From contig BDDC01000221.1 in the NCBI GenBank assembly GCA_001662425.1, forward strand, positions 1 to 64,000: a DNA stretch of 64,000 bases, written 5' to 3'. Position numbers and translations under genes: made by a program. The DNA is from Chlamydomonas sphaeroides (lineage: Eukaryota; Chlorophyta; Chlorophyceae; Chlamydomonadales; Chlamydomonadaceae). Of the stretch, positions 44,401 to 56,400 are shown in pieces (within the stretch, counting starts at the first letter, position 1; each line of letters starts with the position of its first letter). The notes under the pieces were generated by a model, which made no database searches, was not told the origin of the DNA, and worked only from the letters and a program-made list of their open reading frames with translations.

Positions 44401-47400
44401 CCAACGAGCGCCTGCCGTTCGGCATGCGCAGCTACATGGTGCAGGTACACAGCCCTATACGGCAGCTTAACTGTCGTGCGCTTGGCGGCCTGCCATCGGG
44501 CCGCATGACTATGATGTACCGCGTGCCGTGACCCCCGTACGACACCCTTGACGTGCAGGTGATCCGCGCGCTGTACGTGGACGTGGAGCCGTACCGGCCG
44601 CTCAAGCTGCCGCGCCACATCCGCATGATGGGCAAGGACGGCGCCATGCGCGTGTCGCGGAGCGGCGCGGCGGGCGCGCTGGGCGGCGGCAACAACAGTG
44701 ACCAGGTGCGGCTGTCAGCGCTGCGCGGAGGAGGAAGCCGTCTACGGGGCTGCCTGTGGTCGGCTGCTGCGGCCCGGTTGCGCCCGAGATAGGCCTCGCC
44801 TGCGGGCGTGGGCGTGGGCGGCGTCGCCGTCACCCGGCGCTGATGTGCTGCGGGCTTGCGTGTTGTGTTGCTGCTGTGCAGATCACCAAGCTCATCAAGA
44901 CGGTGCTGCACCAGCTGCGCGACATTGTCAACACGTGCAACCGGCCAATCAACAGCGGCGGCGACGAGGAGCAGGACACGGTCGGCGTGCTGGCGTCCGC
45001 GCTCAAGGAGGGCGTCGAGGTGCGGCCGCCGGCCATTCGTAGGTAGCTGCTGGTCCAGGGAGGCGCTGGCGACGTCCTGGACTCGTGCGTTGTCGGCACC
45101 GGCGCCCGCAGCCCATGAGTCTCACCCATTGCGGCGTGTTGCCTTGCAGGGCGTGGCCGCGGCCGTCACGGGCAAGGAGGCCGCGGTGCCCGCGGCGCAG
45201 GACGCCGAGGAGCGCGGGCGGCGCACCGTGGGCCGCAACACGCTGGTGCTCAACCTGCTCAAGATGGTGCACGAGATGTTCAAGCTGGGCATGATGGAGC
45301 TCGACTCGGGCGTCACGCAGGTGCGGACGGCAGCTGTGCGGCGCAGTGGCTCTCGCCTCCCAGCTTCTTGCGCTTCCTGGCCGGGCGGCGCCTCGGCGTG
45401 GCGCGCCCGTGCCTCGCTGAAACGCTGCTGCTGCCCTGGCTGCCGCCTGTCTCCCCTGGCAGGACATGCTGACCGTGCTGCTGGACATCAGCCAGCGCCT
45501 GGACGCGCTGCCACTTGAGATGGCGGAGCGCTTCCACCGCAAGTACGAGCGCACGGCCCACCGCCGCACTGGCCCTGGGAGATAGCAGGGTATGGGTTAT
45601 GAAAGGCCATCGCGGCGTCCGGCAACTGACATGGGCATTCCTGGACGCTGTTATGCTGCTCGCGGCCGTGCCCGCAGCTACTCGAGCAAGGTGGTGATGG
45701 AGGTGAAGAAGGAGGCGCTGTCTACCATTGACTTTGCGCTGGACATGAAGTCGGAGCAGCAGTGCGCCGCCATCTTTGAGCGCTTTGCGCGCTGGCAGAA
45801 GTCGCCCGAGCGCCGCGACTTCTGGGCGCAGCGCCAGAACCTGCTGGGCCGAGGCAGCGTGGCAATAACCAACTTCGCCAAGGCCGCGGGGTAAGGGCAC
45901 TGTGCCGCAACCTGCGACGCTGCTAAGGGCCTTGAGATCTCCTGCTTGCAACCGGCCTTGACTGACGCACCGCCGCCACGACCTGCTCGAACCGCAGTGG
46001 CCTGATCGGCGGCATGGGAGGCCGCATCCGCGCCGCCGCCAGCCTGGGCGGCGCCGCCGGCAACAAGGTCGCGCCCGCTCCCGCCGCCAACGGGGACAAC
46101 CACGACCCCGAGGCGCCGCCCACGCCCACGAGAGGTGCGCCCTTCCCACCCCACTCCCACCTCCTCGCACCCACGCCTACCCGCCCCCGCTCCGGTGCCC
46201 TGCGCCAGGCGCCCTTCCTATCGCAACCCACCCCTGCCTCCGTCCCCTGCACCTGCCCCGTCCCACTGGGTCGCAGGCGGCCCCAGCGACGAGGGCCCCG
46301 GCGGCGCGTCCGACTACGGTGGCCTCATGCGCTGGGTGAGCGACGCCTTCGCGCTGCTGGCCGCCGACAACGAGGACGGCGACTTTCCGCTGTTCAAGCT
46401 GGACTCGGTGGACGATCGCGAGGCTCTATACCGGCAGGCCAACAGCCCCGTCATGAAGCTGCTGGACCTGGTCAGGTGCGAGGAAAGGGCGGGAACGTGA
46501 GCGGCTGCATGCGGGCAGTGAGGCGCGTTTGGCGACAGAACGGCAGCAGCAGTTCCCCGGAGGTTGGGATGGCTGCAGTGCTGCGTTGTGGTGGTGGCCC
46601 CGTGTGACACGCCCCCGCCGCGTGTGTGCGGCTTTGGCCGTGTGCAGGTACGAGGACCAGGAGCTCACGGCGCACACGTTTGCGCTGCTGGAGCGACTGA
46701 GCAGCAAGCGCGAGAAGCTGCTGAGCGAGCTCATGCGCACGTTCGTGGTCACCGACAACGAGCTCATCACGCTCAGCCAGTGGGCCGTCAAGCAGGTGCG
46801 CTGGGCGCCCCGGTGCCGCTGTCCGTCCACGCCCAGCAACCACTCCCGCATGTGGATACGCTTCACCATTTGCGCCAATGCGCGTCCCTGCCGGTCCGGG
46901 CTCGCCCCGCGCTGACCGTTTCTGAAGCTGCTCAACGCCGGCTCATTATGGTTGCCCCTCATTCACCAAAGTACCGCCACGTGTGCCCATCTGCCCGTCC
47001 TTTCGGCCCCCAGGTGGAAATTGCGCAGCACGCCTACAACTACATGGGCAGTCTGGACCCCAACGAGAGCGCGCAGGCGTGCGCCCAGGCCGCGGCCGCC
47101 GTGGACGCGCTGACCAGCATGCTGCAGCCGCTGCAGGTGCGGCCCGGCTGGGCTGGCGTCGCGGCCTTTTTCGCATCTGCGCACCCGCGGCATCTGCCGC
47201 TGGACCGCGATGTGTTCCGTGTTTTCGACAACAATGTGTTACGTGCTTGCCCGCTCCTCGCTCGCCCGCCCGCAGAACATCACCGTCACCGACCCCGAGG
47301 GCGTCACGCAGCGCATCTTCCTGTCCAAGGCCACCGCCGCAAACTGCCAGTACCTGCTGTTCGACATGCAGGCACGTGGGGGAGGGGCTCGCCGTCTACC

Positions 47401-50400
47401 GCTGCCTCCAACTGCTCCAGCGCGCTTCTCACCCTGGCGGGATGCGGTTGGCCGCTGCGTAGCTGAGCCGGTTCCTGCCCTACGTTGCGCTGCACCCCGT
47501 GCACCCGCCCCGCTGCAGATCCACCAAGTGGTGATGCGCTTCCTCAAGCTGCCGCTCAAGCGCAAGGCGCAGGCCGACCCGCACAAGCTGCAGCAGGCCG
47601 AGGACCCGGCGCGCAAGGAGGTCTTCCGCGCCTGCCTGCAGGCGAGCGGCACAAGCGCCCGTGCTGCATGCCCTGCTTCATGCCCTTGCGTCGGCCCGTT
47701 GTTGTCCCGCCATGCCACGTCCCCAAGCCGAAGCGCGGCCGGCCTCTCTTCACGCCTCAACCTGCCGCGCCGTCGCTAACCCTGCGCTGCGCTGTCCGAT
47801 GCCTGCCCGAAATCAATGATACCTGCTGTGCCTTCTCTGATTCCGCGCTGCCCGGCGTCCCGCTCCTGCCCCCACAGTTCCTGTGCTGCTTCATGGTGGT
47901 GGGCGACCTGGACGCCTCCGCCTCCAACTTGCCCTCGCGTGCCAACCAGAGCGCCGTGCTGCCCAAGCTGGAGCTGCTGCTGTCCTTCCTGGACACCAGC
48001 GGCCTGCCCGTCTCCGACACCATCATTGCGCTCTTCATCAAGAACCACGTGAGCTGCACCGGGCGCCCCGCGCAGCCTGTTCGTGCTTTGCATTCGTCTG
48101 TCAAGGCCTGACCTGATGAGGTACGCCGCGATTGTAACCGCCTGCCGCGCTCTGTGCCATCCCGGCCTCGCCTCGCACAGGCCGACGCCAGCAAGGAGGG
48201 CGAGAAGGTGATCCGCAAGCTGGTGAAGCTCATCATCCGCTACGGCGACAAAGAGCACGCCGGCTGGCTGGAGCTCATGGGTGCGTGCCGAGCAGTCTGC
48301 CGCGCTGCCGCAGAGCTTGCGTGCAGTGACCTGTTGCTGTGCGCGCGACGCCAGGGAGGTGGCGACGGGCAAACAAATGCGCCGCGATGAGCTCGGGCTG
48401 ATCGCCGCTGCGTATGTGGCGCCGTGCTGTCGTGCTCGGTCCGCAGGCAAGGTCATGGTGGTGGACGGCCAGGCCATCAAGCGCAACCAGATGGTGGCCA
48501 TGCAGCTCATCGCCCAGTACGACGACGCGGTGAGCTCGCCGTACGTCGTACTCCGCCCCGCCCCGAGGGCCCAAGCCCTGGCGCCTCACCCCGTCCCCTG
48601 ACCCCCCTTGCTGCGGCGCTCCTGCCCATGTGCCGTGTACCGCGACCAGGTGCTGTCTATGATGTCGGGCGAGGCGGGGCTGGAGGAGCTGCGCTCACTG
48701 CTGCGCACGGAGCGGCTGACGGCCAAGGGCTCGGGCGAGCCGCCCGTGGGCCGGCTGGCGTACCACGCCGCCTGCGCCGCGCTGCTGGGCGAGTGCTGCT
48801 ACGGCAAGGAGCCGGAGCTGGTCGTGAAGACCAGCGGGTACATGAGCCTGTCGCAGGTAGGCTGGTGCCGGGCCCCAGGGTCTGTGGGATAGCACGGTGG
48901 GATGGGCAGGATGCTGGCCGGGTCCTGGATTCCTGCCTGGTCCTTGGGGCTCAGGGGCTGGGGGGCGCAGGGACGATGCCCGCTGGGGTTTGGCGGTGTT
49001 GCAAGCTAGCTGGTCCTGACGCTGGTGAGGCTGGTGTGTGGTGCCACTGGGCTGGTGTGACCAATGCACAGGTGCTGCACGCTGAGCGCAGTACTGGATG
49101 GATGGATGGATGGGATGGACCCTGACGCTCTGGCGGCTGCTGCGCCCTGCTGCGCAGGTGTTGGACGTGCTGCTGCTGCAGCCGGAGCAAGACGGCCCCG
49201 AGTCGTCGGTGCGCTACGTGCAGCGCGCCTACTGGCAGCTGCTGCGCCACTGCTACTTTGCCACGGACACCGACAACACCAAGACCCAGGTCCGCGCCCT
49301 GCGCACCGGCACGCGTTGGCCACCACTTCCTGCCTCCGTGCATCCCCACGTCCTCGGCTGCGGCGCTCCTCACCGCAAGGGATTGCAGCAGGCCCCGACC
49401 GGCGCCCTCACAGCGCTGCTCCGCCTCCACTTCCACCACCCGCCATCGCAGGTCCGCAGCGGCACCAACCGCATCTGGCCCATGGACGATTCGGCGGGAG
49501 CCGGCACAGCTGGCGGCGCGGGCGCGGACCTGCTGATGCAGCGGTTCCTGGACATGCCCGCCGCGCGGGGCCGCGGCAGCGGCGCCGCCGGCAGCGGCTG
49601 CGGCTCGCTGATGCAGGTGCGGCCGCACGGGCCCTCGTGCAGCAGCGCCCGACCTGACAGCACCGGACAGAGACTCCTGCGCTCCCAGCTGCAGGCGGCC
49701 GTCCTGCATCACCCGCACCGCCTCCTGCAGAGTGCGCCCCGCATGGGGCAACGGGCCTGGCCCATGGGGATCCCTCCTGTGCCAAGCGTCCACGCCCCTC
49801 GCGACCCCGACCCCGCCCCCGCAGGCCGTGTCCAACGAGCTGGAGCGTGCGCTGGCGGACCCCAGCGACGCGCTGGCCAACCCCGACTCGGCCACGTTCT
49901 TCCTGGCCACCTCGGTGTTTCCCTGCCTCAAGGACTACTTCGACAACCACTGGGCCAGCCACACCGCCAAGCTGCCCGTCTTCCCCTCGGCGCTGCTCAC
50001 GGGTGGGGCTTCGGGCTCGTGGCTGCCCGGCTGCCTGCCCACCGTCTCAAGGCGGCGCGAACTAGCTGGGCTTGCCTTGTGTGATGGCGTACCTCGGTTA
50101 GTTGCGAACCGCTCCTTGCTCCTCTGCCCCTGCTCAAACTCAACCAATTCCTTCCTTGCTGTTACCACATCCCGGCCACTGCCACAGGCCTGCACGACCA
50201 GCTGGTCGCTCTGCACAAGGCCCTGCGCAGGGTCAAGGAGACGGCTAGCAGCCACACCGTGCGGTCTGAGATCAAGTAAGGCCGCGCCCACCCTGCTGCG
50301 CCGTGCATATTACGCCGCCCCCACTCCTTAGACGCGCCCCTGCCGCTCCTCCCTACGCCTTGTCAGGATGGCGCTCGCGGCCACTAAGGCGCTGCTCGAG

Positions 50401-53400
50401 TCGATGCCGCCCGAGGCCAACACCACGGGCTTCGACCTGTCCATGCTGGCCAAAGGTGGCAAGGGCGGCTCCGCGCCGTCGCTGAGCCAGACCACGGCGC
50501 TGACGTCGGGCAGCCAGCGCGTTGTGCAGAAGGAGTGGATGCTGTACCTGCGGCGGCTGGCGGGGCAGATCAGCGTGCAGCTGGACCTCAACACCAACGA
50601 GATCGTCGAGGTGGGCAGATGGCTGGGTTCTGGGGCAGCGCAAACGGCCGAACGTGGTCAGCTGGGACGCAGCGAGGCAGCGTGCCATAAGCTGCGTGCT
50701 ACCTGCAGCTGCCGTACCGTACAGTCGCCCTGCCGCCGTGACACGTGCGCCCCTCCGACAGGTGCTCCACGCCAACGCGGTGCTAGCCGCAGCCAAGTCC
50801 ACCGCCGCGGCGCTGGGCATGGGCGAGGCCGCGGTCGTGTTTCAGCAGGTGTGACCACCCAGCTGCCGGCCCTGATACGCAGCCCCCCTTTCATTGCAGC
50901 TTCGCTCTCCCGGAGACCCCTGCCGACGAAGCCACCGGCAGCGGGTAGAGGCTCTTGCATGGCCCCAGCCACCGCGCTGAGATGAGCGACGCTGACCGTG
51001 CCCTACCTTGCTCCCGCCCCGGCCCTGCCGAGCAGGCCTCACTGCTGCGCCTGGCGCGGCTGCTGGCGTCGCCCTTTGGCGCGGTGGTGCCCGCCACCAC
51101 GCCCGCCATGTGCTTCGAGGAGGTGCTGGCCATGCTGTGCGAGCTGCTGGCCAGCCGCGGCAGCAAGGCCGAGGGCGGCGGCATGGGCGAGATCGGCGGC
51201 TGGCACCCGGCGCTGCTGGTCAAGCTCATCCGGTCGGTGCGCGCGGCGGCAGTGCTAGACGACGGACGCGGCTCGGCTGACAACAAGGCGCTCAAGGACG
51301 CGTGGGCGTCGATAGGGTGAGTACAGTTTGACGGGCGAGGGAGGAGGGCCCGACGCCGCTGGCCGGCTGGCCCGCGGCAGCAGCAGCGGATGGGCGGGAG
51401 GTCCATGGCCCCGTGATGACCCTTGCGGTGGTGCCTGCGCCCTCCGCCGTTGCTGTCGCGTCAGGCTGGTGAAGCTGGAGAGCGGCGAGCGCGTGGCGGA
51501 CTTCACGGAGCCGCCCGAGCCGGCGCTGAGCTGGCGGCAGGCCAAGTACAACCGGCTGGGCGCCACGCGCGCGGCGGTGACGCTGCTGGCGCACCCGCTG
51601 CCTGAGGTGCAGTACGAGGCGCTGGAGCTGCTGGCGGTGCTGCTCAAGGTAGGGAGGAGGGGAGGCGGACGGGGCCTGGCGGGGTTGCGTCGCCGCGCCG
51701 TAGCCATTGGGCGCGCGCGGGCGCGGGGGGGCGACCCTTACAGCGGTAGTGCATTGGCGATGTTGGCTGCCTGCCTGGCCCGTGTGCGGCTTGCAGGGTG
51801 GCAACCGCGCGGTGCAGGCCACCATACACGACATCCTCAAGGATGGCAGCGAGCTGGCGGACACGGTGTTTGCGAACATCAAGGGCGCCTTTGACCGCTG
51901 CCGCAAGTGAGCACGGCGGCAGGCGACCCCTTGCTTGCTTGGGCCCCGCAGGCAGGCGCCGCGTATCCGCCCGTCGCCCGGCAGTGTCGCGTCCGTATGC
52001 GTGCCGTGCCTGAGCGCCGCGTGTGTTGCGTCGCCTGCTCCTGCCCCACGCACGCGAGCAGGTACGTGTCCAAGCGCGTGTACACGTCCAAGGCCAAGGC
52101 CGTGGTCAAGAAGGACGACAACGCCGCCATCGCGGCGCGCAAGGGTGAGCCCGGTTCCGCGGGTCCACTTGGCCGGACCGCTGCCTGCGATCACTGGGGC
52201 TGCAAAAGGGCTTTGGGCACCGCCTTCTTTGACGGCCTGCTCTGGTGGCGTGGGGTGAGGGACAGGCACGCATAACGTGTTGACCCTACGCCCACCGCTG
52301 CTGCGCAGCGATCGCGGGTGCGGCGCTCAAGGCGCTGACGGGCGGCGCGAAGATTGCCGGTCTGCTGGGAGGCAAGGTGAGCTCGCACTGCGCACACCTG
52401 CTGCTGCAAGCACACTACTGCCTCCATCAGTCTTACTGACAGAGGCCCTCGCACACACTGCGCATGCACCCACGTGCGCACAGGCCAAGTCGTTCACTGC
52501 CAGGGCCGCGGGCAAGGCCAAGGGCAAAGGCAAGGTCCCCGCTGTGGAGACCCTGCACGAGCACACAGCGGAGGGGCCGGCGCAGCCGCAGCTGCCCGGG
52601 CAGCTGCCGCAGTCGCCCGCGCTACCGCCGGCGACGGCGCAGCCGTCGCCCTTCGTGGCCGCCGCTGGCAGCGCCCGCGCCTTGCAGGCTGGCGGCGGCG
52701 GCTCGCACCGCTCCGCCCGCAGCGCCGCGGACAGCGGCGCCGAAGCCGGCTCTCTCCCCGGCGATCTTGGTGCGTCAGCGGCCGGGCGCTTTTCATGCCG
52801 GACCTCAAGCACGCCGTCCGGCCCCGTCGTGCACCCACCTTTGCCTGCTTTCGCGTGCCGGCGATCGTTGTCGCTCTGGCTGACGCTGACATGCCCCTCA
52901 CGTGCCGCAGCCGACGCCGCGTCCATGGGCGTCATGTCCTCGCGGTCCCTGGCGGCCGGCCCCGCGGCAAGCGGCGGAGCGGCGGGCTCCCTGGAAGCCA
53001 TACCCGAGCTCACTGGCGCCGATGTGGCCACCGCTGGGCAGGCCTCTGCAGCGGGTGAGGGCCAGAGTGACGTGTCCCCAGAGCGCTCAAGCTGGGCGAT
53101 CAGGTCTCAGAGGGCGTCACTTCTGGACGATGAAGCGGCCGGCGCCGGTAGGCCCTCGCGCCGTCCCCGCCTGCAAGCTTGGCACAACAAAATAGAGGAA
53201 TAAACGCAGCAATACGCGATTGTGGACTTTTCCTTACCTGCAGTGGGCTGGGGCCGCCGCACGGCATGGGGCTGCGTAGCTTTCGCATGGCTCCAATCTT
53301 GCCTTGACGTCCCTCGAGTGGCTCGTGCCCCTTCGTCGCCTGCTCGCAGCCCTCGCGGCTAGCGCCTCTGGCCGCAGCCTCACCGGTCGCGCGCGCAGCG

Positions 53401-56400
53401 GCGTCACGCTGCCGCCTCTCAACTCCTTTACAAGCCGCCGCTCCGGGGCGCCAGCCCACAGCCGCGGCCCGAGCGACGATGGCCAAGGAGCTGCTGCCGC
53501 AGCGGCCCCCGAGGACGATGGAGGCGCCGCCGCCGAGCCGCCGCAGCGGGCCTCGAGCAGCGGCGTCCCCCCGGAGCCGCGCCTCAGCGGCAGCGGCAGC
53601 GCCGCCGGCCGCGACGGTGGTGCACCAGCCGACCCATTCCAGGAAGCCGCCGACGCCAGCCGGGCCAGCCTCAGCGGCGCCAGCCGCAAGCGCGCGAGCG
53701 ACATGGGCGGGGCCGACGACGGCGAGGACGGCCGGAGCTCCCGCAAGGGCCCCGGGCCCGTTGTCGAGGCCACTGAGGTGCGCGATGTTGGGGTTTGGCG
53801 GCTGGGGTTGTGCTGTCCCAGGAGGGCCCGGTTGCAACTTCATGTGGTCCGCCCTTAAAAGGTGCAGCAGTGCTTGTGGCGAGCGCGCGTCCCGGTGCCC
53901 CGGTGCCCGCAGGCGACCAGCGAGGTAGAGGTGGTTGGCGGCGGCGAGGACGACGAGGACGAGGACATGCAGTGGGAGGACAAGGTGAGCGGCTGGCAGG
54001 ACAGGAGGCAGCCGGCGGCCCAGCGCAGGGCGCGCCGTAGCGGGCTGGATGTGAGCTTGTGCCGGCGTTGGCGATGGAGGGCGGACACGTGACTGCTTCT
54101 GGTGCCCACCGCCTGGCCCGCAGGCTGCCCGCCTCAACCTGGCGGGCTCGTCGTACGAGTTCTGCAAGGTGCTGCTGTCGGTGCTGCGGCTCATGGTGGA
54201 AGGCCACTACAAGAGTGAGCGAGGCAGCATGGGGAGACATGCCAGCAAACATGCCGGCAACGGGGTGCTTCGCGAAGGCCTTGCCCCCGAGCCCGGCTGC
54301 GGCCAACCTGCCGCCCTCCCACTGTGCTGCCCGCCCGCTGCCCCCTGATCCCTCGCCTCCCAGACCTGCAGCAGCTGATGCAGTCGCAGCCCCACTCCGC
54401 CTCCTCCGTGGACCTGGTGGTGGAGGCAGTGGACCTGCTCAACATCCTGCAGGTGGGGGAGGCGGGCATGGGAGGCAGGGCAGGGGCAGGCAGCCGCGGG
54501 TTTACTTTGCCTTGGGGCCAAGTGTCTCCCCTGTCCTCGCCTGCGTTACTCACAGCGCTCTCCAACGCGCTCCCCAACGCCGCGCTCCTCTTTCGCACCC
54601 CATCCCCAACCCAACACAGGACCACGTGTCGCTGTCACTGGTCAACGACGACAACGAGGTTTCGGACCTCATGGTGCTGGTCTGCCAGTTCGTTCAGGAG
54701 ATGGTGCAGGTACGGCGGTAGCACACCTGGGAGACACGAGCGCCCGGCCGCTCTTGCCTCGACGCGGCGGGGGTGTCCTGACCCAACCCTCCGCCCCCTT
54801 CCCTCGCAGGGCCCCTGCTTCTGCAACCAGCAATCCCTGGCCGGCACCAACTTCCTGGCCTCCTGCAACCGCATCTTTGGCTGCATCGAGTACACCTTCA
54901 ACCCGCCCAAGGCAGTGCCGGGCGCAGCGGAGGGGCCCGTGGAGGTGCGGCCCAGCGACCGCCGCTCCGCGCTGCGCAAATGCGCCATCAAGACGTCGCT
55001 GCTGGACCTGCTCACAAGGTGCGGGCCGGCTATCTGCAACAGCGTCGCACCGCCGCCGCGCGTGCGCTCGGCTTTCGCTCGCGGCCGCTGCTTGTCCGCG
55101 CGCCGTGTCGCACGGCCACCCCTCCCGCTTGACCCTTGGTACCTGCTCTGCCACCTGCCGCCTCCCACAGCCTGCTGGAGGCCAGCCCCAGCGACGACAT
55201 CCCTCTGCGCTGCCACGACATCCTGGACTTCGGCTCCATCGACCGGCAGATCGCGAGGCTGTGCCGCGTGCTGGGCATGAGCGGCGAGGAGCCCATCTTC
55301 CCGCCCGACGAGAGCCCCGAAGACTTCGACGACCCAGAGGTAGGGAGGAACTCAGCTGGCGGCTTGTCGCAAGACCAATCATGGCTTGACACCCCTGGCA
55401 TGGGGCGCAGCCGTGTGCCCCCCGTGTGCTCATGTGTGCCAACTCCCCGCCCGCGCTCCCTCGCCTACTTCCCAACCCGCGCAGCTGGCGACCGTGCGGT
55501 CCCGCCTGGAGCACGAGCTGCTGCAGCTGTGCTCCTACGCGCTCAAGCTGCACTGCGCGACGCCCAGCCGCGACCCGCCGCTGCCGTACCTGCACATGCT
55601 GTGGGCGGGCGAGGACGTGGAGAAGGTGGGGACCGCGTGTACGCCCCCGCCTGCCCCCGCCTACCGAGCCCAGCCCTCGGGACATGGGAAGCTGCTCCCG
55701 GCGCATGTGCGCCCGGAGACGGGTTTGTGGTGTTCCGGCCTCTTTCGAAGAGAGCTTGACACCATCCGCTCCTCCCCTTTCTCTCCTGGTCAGATTGAGG
55801 ACGAGCTGACGTCGGAGCAGGCGCTCTACGCGGCCCAGATGCAGGTACGGCGCCAGGGATGCTTTCATGGGCATCTATGCCGCCAGCACGTGGGGATAGC
55901 TGCGTGCCCCGCCCTGCGCTGGCCTGTGACTCGTCGGCGGCTGCCCTGCGCTCCTGCCGGTCCGTGCCCTCAGGCCTTCATGGCCCGGCGGCTGGGCTAC
56001 GTTGAGATCAACTGGAAGGGGCTGCTGGAGCCCTGCTTCTTCATGCTCACGCCAGAGGTGCGGCCGCGGGCCCGCCGGCGACAGCGCGGGCCGCAGCAGG
56101 CTCCGAGCGATGCGGGCCGCCCCCATGACCGCTCTTGACACCGCCCCGCAACCCCGCCGCCGGTCCCCCGGCCCCGCAGTGCTCTGCGTTGGTGACCAGC
56201 CGGCCCTGGACCGTGATGACGCTGGACCGCATCAACAACACGGTGTCGCCCGACAGCCGCGCCTTCCCCACCGTCAAGGCGGCGGAGCTGGTGGAGGTCA
56301 TGCAGGTGCGGCGGAGTGTAGGGCTGGAGGGCCGCAGCAGGAGCCACCCCGCTGCAGCCGGTCGTGGGGCCTGCCTGCCTGCCTGCCAGCAGGCAGTCAG

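Noticed and set aside
49095..49118. TGGA tetranucleotide microsatellite
   Set aside because: About five copies within an intron of the channel gene; ordinary short tandem repeat without further interest.
52000..53800. Split of the channel locus into two genes at the low-complexity exons
   Set aside because: No poly(A) signal or promoter-like gap, exons continue with plausible splice sites, and the right half supplies exactly the RIH-associated and membrane domains missing from the left half.
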